Source: an uncultured Rikenellaceae bacterium
Lineage (GTDB): Bacteria; Bacteroidota; Bacteroidia; Bacteroidales; Rikenellaceae
Direction of reading: 5' to 3'
DNA: 64,000 nucleotides
Assembly: GCA_944326945.1 (NCBI GenBank)
Contig: CALVFY010000007.1
Coordinates: 25,101-89,100, forward strand
In this document: piece by piece, positions 41,472 through 51,600 of the stretch
Numbering within the stretch: position 1 is the first letter of the stretch
Layout of the letters: every line of letters starts with the position of its first letter
The notes under the pieces: model-generated
What the model was told of the DNA's origin: nothing
The model's input: only the letters and a program-made list of their open reading frames with translations
Databases searched by the model: none
Position numbers and translations under genes: made by a program

Positions 41472-43980
41472 ACAAAAACTTAATATAATTATTTTATTTC
41501 TCTGTTTATTATCTGTTTACACCAGAGTATCTTCATCCGAAATTATTCCGGCACCCGTAAGCATGATCACGGCAAAGGGACATTATTCTCTTTCTCCGAC
41601 AACAGTAATCGTAGCCACAGATTCCTCGACTCTTCCTTTGGCAAAATACCTGAATGAATACCTGAGTCCGGCCGTCGGATTGAATTTATTGATCAATACG
41701 TCACACGTGGCGGCAAATGCAGTGGTTCTTTCCATACAACCTCATTTGAATCTTCCTGCCGAAGGTTACAGGCTCACTGTTACGCCGAGCGGTATCGACA
41801 TCTTAAGTAAAGATAGAGCTGGAATATTCAATGGTATTCAGACACTCTTGCAATTAATGCCCGAGACGGTATATGCCAAGAAACAGGGACACGCTTCACT
41901 TCAAATCCCATGTGTCCAGATCGAAGATTATCCTCGTTTTTCCTATCGGGGCATGATGTTGGATGTGGTTCGCACGTTTGTCCCCATAGAACAAGTAAAG
42001 ATGCATATAGATTGGCTTTCTCATCATAAAATCAATAAATTCCATTGGCATCTTACCGATGACGAAGGATGGCGTATCGAATTGAAAAGTTATCCGAAAT
42101 TGGCTCAAATAGGAGGATTCAGAGGGGGTGATTCGCCCGTGAAAGCTATCTACGGAGAATGGACCCGGAAATACGGTGGATATTACACACAGCAAGAAAT
42201 TCGAGAAGTGGTCGAATTCGCCCGGTTCCGTAATATAGAAGTGATTCCAGAAATAGAATTGCCAGGACACAGCAGAGCCATAGCCCGTGTATATCCTCAA
42301 ATTCTATGTCGCGGTCCCGTGGACAGTACGGCTGCCGGATATGATCGCCGCAATGTGTGGTGTGTCTCGAAAGAGAGCAATTACGAAATGCTTGAAGCTA
42401 TCTTAGCCGAAATCTGCGACCTGTTTCCTTCTAAATATATCCATATCGGAGGCGATGAAGTAGATGCTTCACAATGGAAAAAATGCCCCGATTGCCGCCA
42501 ATTAATGTACGGGAAACACCCTTCCGCAGACCAGATTGCGGAGCATTTTACGGAAAGAATAGACAAAATGTTACATGCTCACGGGAAATGCATGTCCGTA
42601 TGGAATGAATCTGTCCGCAGTGGACGTCTGACGCCTAACGGAAAACATGTATACGGATGGGAAAATGTAGATGTATGTCGGAAAGCCACTCAAAAACAGT
42701 ATCATACCATCGTCATGCCCGGCACCTATTTTTATCTCGACATGAAGGAGGCACCCTCCGAACCGGGTCTTACATGGGCCGGAGTGACCAATGCCGAACG
42801 AACCTATTCGTTCCGTTTTTCGAATCAGGGATTCTCGGATGAACAAATGAAATATGTAGAGGGTGTCGAAGGAGTATTTTGGAGCGAAATGGGTCTTTCA
42901 AATCCGGATGGATACATCGAATATCAGCTCTATCCTCAGGTATGTGCTTTGGCCGAAGTGGGCTGGAGCCCGGAAAAAACAAGACTGTGGTCTGATTTCA
43001 AAAAAAGACTTACCCAAAAGCACTTGGCCCGTTTGGCTGCCATGGGAGTGCGTTTCAGGATGTTCCCGCCCGAGGTTTCCTACCACCGGGGAATTATCTC
43101 TGTCACGAATCCCTTATCGAACGCCACAATTCGCTATACGACCGATGGGAAGGACCCTGACACATCTTCCCAAGTTTATACCCAGCCCATTAAAGATACC
43201 GTACCTGAAAAATATATGTTCCGAGCTTTCTATCAAAACCGAGTTAGCGGAATCGTAGCGCCTTCGGTCCATCGAGAAATTCAGATAGATAGTGCGGCTT
43301 CGGCTACCGTGACATTTCCCTTGAAAGAGGTGGTCGACCGTCACGGAATCTGGTATATGAGTTTTCCGCTTCCTTGCGACAATGCAACTATTACTCGAAT
43401 GGAGGTTACCTCGCCGGACACGACTTATACCATTATCCGCCGCGGATGGAAAATCAATCCATTCCATCAAATGCGACTCCATATAGATTCGCGCAATCAA
43501 AATGGACAATTATCCATCACCTTAAAAAACAACGATCCTCGTCCCTGCCGTCTGCTTTTCGAATTGAGTCCATCTCCATACATCGAACCCAAGGCCACAC
43601 TGACATCGACTTTGCCTCAAAACCCTCGATTTCCATTTTCCAATGCAGTAGACTACAATGTAACCAGTTATGTGCGCACCAGAGGCACCTGCCAATCTGG
43701 AGATTCATTCACGTTTACTTTCAAAGAACCGACAGCCTGCCAGTCCATAGAAGTAATCACCGGATTACGCTACTTGCCTCGGTACCATATTGTTTCCGGA
43801 TATGTGGAGATCAGTTCCGATGGGAAAAATTACCAAAAAGCAGACACACTTTCCGCCGGTCAGGCCACAATCTATCCTAAAAGACCGGTTAAAGTTCTGC
43901 GCATTGTCTCGACATGCGACGGAAATGGAGAAAACGCCGTCGCTATTCAAGACCTACGGATAAAGCCTGCAAGACCATGA
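41464..43980 (+). CDS. GH20 beta-N-acetylhexosaminidase
   Basis: An 838-residue exported enzyme with a signal peptide (MNKQKLNIIILFLCLLSVYT). It has a GH20b N-terminal domain (about 25-155), the GH20 TIM barrel (about 158-510) with WHLTDDEGWRIE and the catalytic pair D331-E332 in HIGGDEVD, a chitobiase-type C-terminal domain (TIRYTTDGKDPDTSS), and a discoidin/F5-8-type module near the end (SGYVEISSDGKNY). It removes terminal GlcNAc or GalNAc. Between namZ and a beta-lactamase-fold hydrolase, it is placed where GH3 NagZ sits in the Bacillus MurNAc operon. It overlaps both neighbours. Confidence 0.93.
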   Translation: MNKQKLNIIILFLCLLSVYTRVSSSEIIPAPVSMITAKGHYSLSPTTVIVATDSSTLPLAKYLNEYLSPAVGLNLLINTSHVAANAVVLSIQPHLNLPAEGYRLTVTPSGIDILSKDRAGIFNGIQTLLQLMPETVYAKKQGHASLQIPCVQIEDYPRFSYRGMMLDVVRTFVPIEQVKMHIDWLSHHKINKFHWHLTDDEGWRIELKSYPKLAQIGGFRGGDSPVKAIYGEWTRKYGGYYTQQEIREVVEFARFRNIEVIPEIELPGHSRAIARVYPQILCRGPVDSTAAGYDRRNVWCVSKESNYEMLEAILAEICDLFPSKYIHIGGDEVDASQWKKCPDCRQLMYGKHPSADQIAEHFTERIDKMLHAHGKCMSVWNESVRSGRLTPNGKHVYGWENVDVCRKATQKQYHTIVMPGTYFYLDMKEAPSEPGLTWAGVTNAERTYSFRFSNQGFSDEQMKYVEGVEGVFWSEMGLSNPDGYIEYQLYPQVCALAEVGWSPEKTRLWSDFKKRLTQKHLARLAAMGVRFRMFPPEVSYHRGIISVTNPLSNATIRYTTDGKDPDTSSQVYTQPIKDTVPEKYMFRAFYQNRVSGIVAPSVHREIQIDSAASATVTFPLKEVVDRHGIWYMSFPLPCDNATITRMEVTSPDTTYTIIRRGWKINPFHQMRLHIDSRNQNGQLSITLKNNDPRPCRLLFELSPSPYIEPKATLTSTLPQNPRFPFSNAVDYNVTSYVRTRGTCQSGDSFTFTFKEPTACQSIEVITGLRYLPRYHIVSGYVEISSDGKNYQKADTLSAGQATIYPKRPVKVLRIVSTCDGNGENAVAIQDLRIKPARP

Positions 43981-45263
43981 CATTGCGTTTTCTGATTCTT
44001 AGTCTGACATTTCTATCCATACTTCCAATTCAAGGAAGACAACTTTCCGACAAATTGGTCCGTTGTATCGATTCGATCATGTCGGCCGGATGGCAAAAAG
44101 GATATTATCCGGGAGCATCCATTGCTATCGGAAATAGAGAAGGCATTTTGCTGGAAAAATGTTATGGCTACCAAGAAATAGAAGAAAAAAATGCTATTTG
44201 CCCGGAAGATGTATATGATCTGGCCTCATGTACGAAAATCGTAGCCACCACACTGGCAGTGATGCATTTGTACGACCGAGGGAAAATAGACATCAACAAA
44301 CGAGCAGGGGATTACCTGAAAGATTTCCAGGGGACAGTGGTCAATGACATTACGCTCTCACAATTACTGACTCACACTTCAGGATTAACCAACATCCAAT
44401 TATACAAACTGCTCTATCAAAATCCCTCCGGAGCTTCCCTGATCAGTTATCGTCGCAGTAAAGATTATCCCTATCTCGTGGATAAATCGACTTATCTGTG
44501 CCGAGAAATGATTCGAGACACCTTTTATCTGGCAGATACCCCACGAGAGGGATTCCGAAAGGTATGTAATAATCTGTATGTAAATCCAGCTGTCGACACC
44601 TTGATAAATCATGCAATCGTACGTAGTTATCGTCCGGCCAAAAGAGGACGTTATCTGTATAGCGATCTCAATTTCCATCTGTTGAAACTGATCGTCGAAC
44701 AAATTACGGGAATGCGCCTTGATCAGTATCTTCGTCCGTTGTTCGCTCAGATGGAGATGTACAACACCGGATTCAAACCTCTCGAATGGAAAGATTCCAC
44801 GCATATTGTCCCTACGGAAAATGATCTGCTCATGCAAAGAGGCCCTCTTCGAGGATATACTCACGATGAATTGGCTGCTGTATCGGATAACGTGGGAGGC
44901 AATGCCGGATTATTTTCCTGTGCAAGCGACCTGTCACACTTTTGTGAAATGATTCTAAATCAAGGGCTCTACCGCGGAACTCGTATTCTTTCGGCACGAA
45001 CTGTTTCCCTATTTACCTCTACTCCATTACGTCCTCGGGGCATATATCGAGCATTAGGTTTCGATCGGAGAGCGCCTTCTTCACCCTTGTATGATGGGTT
45101 CGGACATACGGGTTATACGGGTACCATGATCTGGATGGATCCCAAACAAGATCTTTTCCTGGTATTTTTAAGCAACCGCGTACACCCTACCAGAACCAAT
45201 AGGGGACTGATCACTTCGGGTTTGCGCACAGAATTCTGGGAGAAATTAAAATCCGAGAATTAA
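43977..45263 (+). CDS. Beta-lactamase-fold serine hydrolase (AmiE/EstB-like)
   Basis: A 428-residue exported serine hydrolase starting at the ATG at 43977, overlapping the GH20 stop by four bases. The signal peptide is MTLRFLILSLTFLSILPIQG. The active-site motifs are SCTK (S84, K87), YSD (Y228) and HTG in FGHTGYTGT, the class C beta-lactamase/DD-peptidase-like arrangement. In Bacillus the corresponding member of the MurNAc operon (AmiE/YbbE) removes stem peptides from MurNAc. That activity is a reasonable inference here from position, but esterase or carboxypeptidase activity is possible. Confidence 0.85.
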   Translation: MTLRFLILSLTFLSILPIQGRQLSDKLVRCIDSIMSAGWQKGYYPGASIAIGNREGILLEKCYGYQEIEEKNAICPEDVYDLASCTKIVATTLAVMHLYDRGKIDINKRAGDYLKDFQGTVVNDITLSQLLTHTSGLTNIQLYKLLYQNPSGASLISYRRSKDYPYLVDKSTYLCREMIRDTFYLADTPREGFRKVCNNLYVNPAVDTLINHAIVRSYRPAKRGRYLYSDLNFHLLKLIVEQITGMRLDQYLRPLFAQMEMYNTGFKPLEWKDSTHIVPTENDLLMQRGPLRGYTHDELAAVSDNVGGNAGLFSCASDLSHFCEMILNQGLYRGTRILSARTVSLFTSTPLRPRGIYRALGFDRRAPSSPLYDGFGHTGYTGTMIWMDPKQDLFLVFLSNRVHPTRTNRGLITSGLRTEFWEKLKSEN

Positions 45264-45306
45264 TTTATCCCCATATTAATTACAACAATTTCCTGTTTTT
45301 ATACAT

Positions 45307-45339
45307 AAAAAAAACCGGTCTCGTCATGCACGGGACCGG
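45307..45339 (-). terminator. Terminator after guaA
   Basis: A 10-bp stem (45315-45324 with 45330-45339, core CCGGTC/GACCGG) is followed on the minus strand by eight Ts. It is 27 bases past the guaA stop. Confidence 0.8.
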
Positions 45340-45365
45340 CCTATTACAGAAGTGTATACGAAATA

Positions 45366-46892
45366 TCATTCCCACTCAATCGTTGCAGGTGGTTTGGAAC
45401 TGATATCGTAGACGACGCGATTGATCCCTTTCACCTTATTGATAATATCGTTCGACATTTTCGCCAGAAAATCATAAGGAAGGTGTACCCAATCGGCCGT
45501 CATACCGTCGGTCGAAGTGACAGCCCGAAGAGCCACACAACTTTCATAGGTACGCTCATCCCCCATGACACCCACCGACTGAACCGGCAGCAGCACAACT
45601 CCTGCCTGCCATACCTTATCGTAAAGGCCGAATTCTCGCAAACCATCGATAAATATCTTGTCGGCTTCTTGCAGAATACGTACTTTTTCAGCTGTCACCT
45701 CACCTAAAATACGAATTCCAAGTCCCGGTCCAGGGAAAGGATGACGTCCCAAAATCGTATCCGGAATTTGAAGCTGATGTCCAACTCGACGAACTTCGTC
45801 TTTGAAGAGCAGACGCAATGGCTCTACGATCTTCAAATTCATCTTTTCGGGAAGTCCGCCGACATTATGATGCGATTTGATCGTAGCCGAAGGCCCATTT
45901 ACCGACGTCGATTCGATCACATCGGGATAGATCGTTCCTTGAGCCAACCACTTCACATCTTTCAATTTCTGGGCTTCCTCGTCGAAAACTTCTATGAAAT
46001 CGCGGCCAATGATCTTCCGCTTTTTCTCCGGATCGGTCACACCCTTCAGATCCGCCAGAAATTTATCTCCCGCACGTACACCGATCACGTTCAATCCCAT
46101 ATTTTTATATGATTCGAGGACGGTTTCGAACTCATCTTTCCGCAGAAGCCCCATATCCACGAAAATACAGGTAAGGTTCTGTCCAAGAGCCTTGTGCAGC
46201 AACATCGCGGCCACAGAAGAATCGACCCCGCCGGAGAGTCCCAACACGACCTTATCGTCACCGACTTTGGCTTTCAGTTCACTTACCGTAGATTCGATGA
46301 AGGAATCGGGCGTCCAGTCCTGCGCGCAGCCGCAGATATCGACCACGAAATTTTTCAACAACTGTTTGCCCTCCGTAGAGTGATACACCTCCGGATGAAA
46401 CTGAATACCCCAACTCTGCTCCCCGCCCACATGATAGGCCGCAACAGGCACATCGTCCGTACTGGCAATAATCCGATAGTTCGCAGGAATCTTCCCGATC
46501 GTATCTCCATGCGACATCCAAACCTGGGTTCTGGGAGAAAGATCTTTCAGCAGAGGATCGTTCTCCTTAAGCGAAAGCATAGCCCGTCCATACTCACGGG
46601 TAGCCGAGGGCATCACCTCTCCTCCGAAATGGTGGGCCAAATACTGAGCTCCATAGCAGACACCCAACAAAGGCAATTTTCCCTTGATGCCAGAAAGGTC
46701 TACCTGAGGAGCTTTCTCATCCCGAACAGAAAACGGACTTCCCGAGAGAATCACACCTTGTACGGATTCATCCAACTGGGGAATCTTGTTGTAGGGATGT
46801 ATTTCACAATAGACATTCAGTTCGCGCACCCTTCTGGCAATCAGTTGGGTGTATTGCGAACCGAAGTCGAGTATCAGAATTTTTTTCTGCAT
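45366..46892 (-). CDS. guaA: GMP synthase (glutamine-hydrolysing)
   Basis: Converts XMP to GMP with glutamine and ATP. The 508-residue protein has the N-terminal class I glutaminase domain with C79 in LGVCYGAQ and FHPEVYHS, the ATP-pyrophosphatase P loop LSGGVDSS near 218-225, and the C-terminal dimerisation domain ending in PPATIEWE, the invariant end of the family. The start is 24 bases after the pheT stop, so they are probably cotranscribed. Confidence 0.97.
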   Translation of the reverse strand: MQKKILILDFGSQYTQLIARRVRELNVYCEIHPYNKIPQLDESVQGVILSGSPFSVRDEKAPQVDLSGIKGKLPLLGVCYGAQYLAHHFGGEVMPSATREYGRAMLSLKENDPLLKDLSPRTQVWMSHGDTIGKIPANYRIIASTDDVPVAAYHVGGEQSWGIQFHPEVYHSTEGKQLLKNFVVDICGCAQDWTPDSFIESTVSELKAKVGDDKVVLGLSGGVDSSVAAMLLHKALGQNLTCIFVDMGLLRKDEFETVLESYKNMGLNVIGVRAGDKFLADLKGVTDPEKKRKIIGRDFIEVFDEEAQKLKDVKWLAQGTIYPDVIESTSVNGPSATIKSHHNVGGLPEKMNLKIVEPLRLLFKDEVRRVGHQLQIPDTILGRHPFPGPGLGIRILGEVTAEKVRILQEADKIFIDGLREFGLYDKVWQAGVVLLPVQSVGVMGDERTYESCVALRAVTSTDGMTADWVHLPYDFLAKMSNDIINKVKGINRVVYDISSKPPATIEWE

Positions 46893-46916
46893 AAATTTAT
46901 CTTTGGGTTCGTTTTG

Positions 46917-49379
46917 TTATGCTCTTATTACGGCACCGGTCTGACGATGGAACTGATTGATGAAATTATTCATCACCTTATCGATCACGGCATCGGTCAA
47001 CGTTTTGGTTTTGTCCTCCAGAATAAAGCTCAACGCGTAGGATTTCTTCCCTTCTGGAAGTTTATCTCCCTCATACACATCGAACAAAGACACACTCTTG
47101 AGCAATTTCTTCTCCGTAGCAAATGCAATGGCACGCAAACGGGCAAAAGTCACATCCTTGTCTACCAGCAGAGCCAGATCACGTTTTACTTCAGGATATT
47201 TCGACAGCTCTTCTGCCATTACTTTATGGCGTTTTACGGCTTGCAACAGCACATCGAAGTTCATCTCCAGATAATAGATCTCATTTTTCAGATCGAATCC
47301 GTTTCGCAATTTACGAGCCACGGTTCCCATCTGTATCAGTTCCTTCCCGTTCAGTGAAAATACAATTCCTTCTCCGAAAAGATCCGAAACAGAAGATTCT
47401 GCCTTCAAATCATACATATTGATTCCAAAGCGACGCAACAGCCTCTCCGCCACAGCCCTCAGATGGAAGAATCCGGTCCGTTCCGGCTTGTAGTTCCAGG
47501 AAGGAGTTCCCGTAGCACCGGTCATCGCTATTGCCAACCGATAACTCTCACGATAGGGAGCCAACCCACCTTCCGAAGCCTTGGCCGAATCATAGAAATA
47601 ACAATTTCCGAATTCGTACAGTTTCAGATCACTATTCTTGCGATTCACATTCAACTGCACGGCTTCCAACACACCAAAGAGCAACGTTTGACGCATGACG
47701 TTCAAGTCGGCGCTCAACGGATTGATAATTTTCACGCAATTTTCTGCCTTACATGTCTCCAATTGCTCATAATAGGCTGCCTTAGTCAGCGAATTGCTCA
47801 TAATCTCGGAGAATCCATTGGAGGTCAAAAAGTCAGATACGCTGTTCACGAGTTTATCCTTATCCGGTTTCGGTGCATAGGACAACGTGGAATGAACTGT
47901 CAATGGAATCTCTACATTGTTATACCCGTAAATCCGCAGTATATCCTCCACCAGGTCGGCCTCTCGTTGTACATCCACTCGATAGGGAGGGACCGATACG
48001 GCCAACACACCGTCTGCTTCCTTCTCTATCTCGACCTCCAACGCCCGAATGATCGACTTAACGGTTTCCTGAGGAATCTCCTTGCCGATCAGCGCATTGA
48101 TCCGCTCATAGGAAACCTCGAAACGGAAATTGTCAATCTTTTCCGGATAGACATCCACTATTTCCGAAGAGATCCGTCCTCCGGCCAACTCTCTCATCAG
48201 CAATGCCGCACGTTTCAGGGCATAGATCGTATTATTGGGGTCGATTCCCCGTTCGAAACGGAATGATGAATCGGTATTCAGGCCATGACGCCGTGCGGTT
48301 TTCCGTACCCACACGGGATTGAAATAGGCACTCTCGATGAAAACATTACGCGTAGTATCACTCACACCGGAGTCGAGACCGCCGAACACACCAGCCATGC
48401 ACATCGGACGCGTAGCACTGCATATCATCAGATCCTGTTCCGAAAGTTTCCGTTCCACACCATCAAGCGTGACAAAAGGAGTTCCCTCATCACAGGTTCT
48501 TACCACGATCTCCTTACCCTCGACCTTGTCCAGATCAAAGGCATGCAGAGGCTGACCCAATTCGTGCAAAACGAAATTGGTTATATCCACCACATTATTT
48601 TTAGGATTGATCCCGATGGCACGCAACCGAGTTTGCAACCATTCGGGCGAGGGGGCAATTTTCACATCCGTCACCGTAATACCCGCATACCGAGGTGCTG
48701 CTTCCGAGTTCAGAACGGTTACCTTAGCCGGATTCTCATGACTATCTACCGAAAAGGCCTCTACCGAAGGCAGTGTCAATGCCCCATCCCTTCCATGTGC
48801 ACGCAAATAGGCCGCCAGGTCGCGGGCCACGCCATAATGGGAGGCAGCATCCACCCGATTGGGGGTCAGGCCAATTTCAAACAGATAATCATCCTGTAAA
48901 TTCAGAAAATCACGGGCAGGAGTACCCGCCGCTGCAGAATCGTCGAGAACCATAATTCCCGAGTGATCCTCTCCGATGCCGAGTTCGTCCTCCGCACAGA
49001 TCATTCCAAGCGACTCCACTCCCCGAATCTTGCTCCGTTTTATTTTAAATCCCTCTTCCTGGCCGTTAGGGTAGAGTGTCGTACCAACCGTAGCAACCAG
49101 CACTTTCTGTCCGACAGCCACATTCGGGGCCCCGCATACGATTTGCAAAGGCTCCTCCGCACCCACAGCGACAGTCGTAATATGAAGATGGTCCGAATCC
49201 GGATGCATTTCGCACGTCAACACTTCGCCGACCACCACTCCTTCCAGACCGCCCCGTACCGATTCGATCTTTTCGAGTCCCTCGACCTCCAGACCGATCG
49301 AAGTAAGAATCGCAGAGATCTCTTCCGCAGAAAGATCCGTCTTAATATAATCCTTGAGCCAGTTATAGGAAATCTTCAT
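46917..49379 (-). CDS. pheT: Phenylalanine--tRNA ligase subunit beta
   Basis: The beta subunit of the heterotetrameric PheRS, 820 residues from the ATG at 49379 (MKISYNWLKDYI). An N-terminal tRNA-binding OB fold (about 40-150, VVVGEVLTCEMHPDSDHL), the B3/B4 editing domain, the B5 domain, the catalytic-like core and the C-terminal FDX-ACB anticodon-binding domain (KYPEVKRDLALLVDKDV) are all present. PheS is not in the window. The frame runs on to 49439 but lacks family-like sequence. Confidence 0.96.
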   Translation of the reverse strand: MKISYNWLKDYIKTDLSAEEISAILTSIGLEVEGLEKIESVRGGLEGVVVGEVLTCEMHPDSDHLHITTVAVGAEEPLQIVCGAPNVAVGQKVLVATVGTTLYPNGQEEGFKIKRSKIRGVESLGMICAEDELGIGEDHSGIMVLDDSAAAGTPARDFLNLQDDYLFEIGLTPNRVDAASHYGVARDLAAYLRAHGRDGALTLPSVEAFSVDSHENPAKVTVLNSEAAPRYAGITVTDVKIAPSPEWLQTRLRAIGINPKNNVVDITNFVLHELGQPLHAFDLDKVEGKEIVVRTCDEGTPFVTLDGVERKLSEQDLMICSATRPMCMAGVFGGLDSGVSDTTRNVFIESAYFNPVWVRKTARRHGLNTDSSFRFERGIDPNNTIYALKRAALLMRELAGGRISSEIVDVYPEKIDNFRFEVSYERINALIGKEIPQETVKSIIRALEVEIEKEADGVLAVSVPPYRVDVQREADLVEDILRIYGYNNVEIPLTVHSTLSYAPKPDKDKLVNSVSDFLTSNGFSEIMSNSLTKAAYYEQLETCKAENCVKIINPLSADLNVMRQTLLFGVLEAVQLNVNRKNSDLKLYEFGNCYFYDSAKASEGGLAPYRESYRLAIAMTGATGTPSWNYKPERTGFFHLRAVAERLLRRFGINMYDLKAESSVSDLFGEGIVFSLNGKELIQMGTVARKLRNGFDLKNEIYYLEMNFDVLLQAVKRHKVMAEELSKYPEVKRDLALLVDKDVTFARLRAIAFATEKKLLKSVSLFDVYEGDKLPEGKKSYALSFILEDKTKTLTDAVIDKVMNNFINQFHRQTGAVIRA

Positions 49380-49469
49380 TGTTCGTAAAAGTTTAAAAAC
49401 CTGCGAAAGATACGAAAAAGTTCCCAGCTTCAAAAACAATAGGGCGGGAATAATCGCATCCGGAGGCTC

Positions 49470-50369
49470 TTATCGCGAACCGATATACAGAAATACCATA
49501 CCCAGTAGCACCAATGCCAGATCGAGCGCCTTACCGGCCAGATTCTTTTCATGAAAAAACAGGGCTCCTCCTGCAAAGGAGACGATCACACTCGAACGAC
49601 GGATCATAGAGACAATCGAGATCATCGAATCGTCATAACTGAGCGACCAGAAATAGAGGAAATCAGCAGACGAAAGAAATATGGAGACACCCAAAATACT
49701 CCACCGCCACCGCAAAGGGACACCGTCGTTTCGTCGGGGCCACCACAACACAAACAATACGGCAGCCATAATAAACAGTTGATAAACGGCAAACCACGCC
49801 TGCACCAGCATCGGGGCAAAACGAGCCATCAGGAATTTATCGTACAGCCCGCTGAGAGCTCCCGTGAGCGTAGCGAGAAAGACATACAGAATCCAACGGT
49901 TATGCCTAAAATCAATTCCCTCTTTTTTCCCGGAACGACTCAACAGGAAAAAGGAAAACACCGCCAGCAACACACCGATCCATTGCCACAGATTGAGGCG
50001 TTCCCCAAACAACAGCATGGCACCCACCAGGACCATAACAGGACGCGTGGCATTAATCGGCCCGACAATCGTGACAGGAAGATGTTTGATTCCATAATAG
50101 CCGAACAGCCAAGAAATCAGCACCAAAATCGACTTGCAAAAAATCAATCCATGAGCTTGCCAATCCCCTGAAGGGACATAAAAAAGCGTATTTTCTATTC
50201 CCCCACATCCGGACGCAGAACACACGATGAGGGGCAGAAAAATCAGCGACGAAAACAGGGTATTAAGAAACAGTACAGGAATAACCGCATTGCCCTGCAA
50301 GGCTCCTTTTTTAAACAAATCGTAGCATCCCAACAGGAATGCCGAACCGAAAGCCAACAATAACCACAT
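49470..50369 (-). CDS. EamA/DMT family transporter
   Basis: A 299-residue inner-membrane protein with ten hydrophobic segments in two EamA-type repeats; conserved points are GPINATRPVMVLVGAMLLFGE in pieces near 103-124 and SMIRRSSVIVSFAGGALFFHEK near 255-276. DMT transporters export or import amino acids, nucleotides or other metabolites. The substrate is not evident; proximity to lysC-lysA is suggestive only. It starts 70 bases after lysA. Confidence 0.8.
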   Translation of the reverse strand: MWLLLAFGSAFLLGCYDLFKKGALQGNAVIPVLFLNTLFSSLIFLPLIVCSASGCGGIENTLFYVPSGDWQAHGLIFCKSILVLISWLFGYYGIKHLPVTIVGPINATRPVMVLVGAMLLFGERLNLWQWIGVLLAVFSFFLLSRSGKKEGIDFRHNRWILYVFLATLTGALSGLYDKFLMARFAPMLVQAWFAVYQLFIMAAVLFVLWWPRRNDGVPLRWRWSILGVSIFLSSADFLYFWSLSYDDSMISIVSMIRRSSVIVSFAGGALFFHEKNLAGKALDLALVLLGMVFLYIGSR

Positions 50370-50439
50370 AAATCACCCGCGTCGAGGAGCGAGAATGATC
50401 GGCTGCTCCCGGACACGGGCAAAGGTAAGGAAAAATCCG

Positions 50440-51600
50440 TTACAACGAATCGCTATACACAGATCCGGGCAGGTCATGCAGATTATAGCGCGATGCCATG
50501 GCACTCCCATAGGCACCGGCCGACTTGATCGACACCAGATCGCCGCGTCGCAATTCAGGCAAACATATGTCTCGTGCAAAAATATCCGACGACTCGCATA
50601 CCGTACCGGCTATCGTATAGAGTTTTTCCTCCATGCCACCCGGAGTAAGATTTTCAATCGCATGATAAGCCTGATAGAGTGCAGGACGAATCAATTCAGT
50701 CATACTGGCATCGACAATAGCCACATTCTTGCCTCCTGCGGTAGTCTTATTATACAGCACTCTGGAAATCAACTCCCCGCATTGTGCCACCAATGAGCGT
50801 CCCAACTCAAAATGAACCTCTATGGAGGAATCTATCTTCAAATACTCCTTGAATATCGAAAAATAGGTAGCAAAATCGGGAACAGGTTCGCTTTCCGGCT
50901 GATCGTAGTCAATTCCCAGTCCTCCGCCCAGATTGACATGACTCAACTTGAATCCGCGCTCTTCGAACCATTTCCACAAGGTATTGACCCTCAGGCTGAG
51001 ATACTCGAATACTCTCAATTCCCGGATCTGCGATCCGATATGGAAATGCAATCCCACAACTTCCACATTTTTCAACTCGGGCAATCGGGCAGCCACCTCG
51101 TCAATCTCCTTATAGGAGATACCGAATTTACTCTCAGCCTGCCCTGTAGAGATATATCTATGAGTCATGGGATCGACATCGGGATTGATTCGGAGCGCCA
51201 CTCGAGCCACTTTTCCCATACCAGCCGCCAACTCATTAATGATCTCCAATTCATGCCTGGATTCGCAGTTGAAAGCAAAAATGTCCTGTTCCAAACTATA
51301 CAGAATCTCCTTATCACTCTTCCCGACACCGGCATATACGATTCCCGAAGCAGGACAACCGGCCTCTATGGCATAACGCACTTCATTGCCACTAACGCAA
51401 TCCACACCTAAACCTGCCTGCAAAGCCTCCTGCAGAATACGAGGATCGAAATTGGCTTTCAGTGCGTAATGAATCTTGTATCCATAACGGGAAGACTCCT
51501 CCACAGCCCGTTGCAAAGTATTCCGCAACAAATCTATGTCATACAAGTAAAACGGAGTGGAATAGGCCACCAATCTATCGGTTATCTTACGGCTTAACAT
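50440..51600 (-). CDS. lysA: Diaminopimelate decarboxylase
   Basis: The PLP-dependent last step of lysine synthesis (meso-diaminopimelate to lysine), 386 residues. The PLP lysine lies in HYALKANFDP near residue 49, with GVDCVSGNEV, the HIGSQI histidine, NLGGGLGIDY and the substrate cysteine in VCESSDIF. It overlaps lysC by seven bases, so the pair makes precursors of and completes lysine synthesis. Confidence 0.95.
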   Translation of the reverse strand: MLSRKITDRLVAYSTPFYLYDIDLLRNTLQRAVEESSRYGYKIHYALKANFDPRILQEALQAGLGVDCVSGNEVRYAIEAGCPASGIVYAGVGKSDKEILYSLEQDIFAFNCESRHELEIINELAAGMGKVARVALRINPDVDPMTHRYISTGQAESKFGISYKEIDEVAARLPELKNVEVVGLHFHIGSQIRELRVFEYLSLRVNTLWKWFEERGFKLSHVNLGGGLGIDYDQPESEPVPDFATYFSIFKEYLKIDSSIEVHFELGRSLVAQCGELISRVLYNKTTAGGKNVAIVDASMTELIRPALYQAYHAIENLTPGGMEEKLYTIAGTVCESSDIFARDICLPELRRGDLVSIKSAGAYGSAMASRYNLHDLPGSVYSDSL

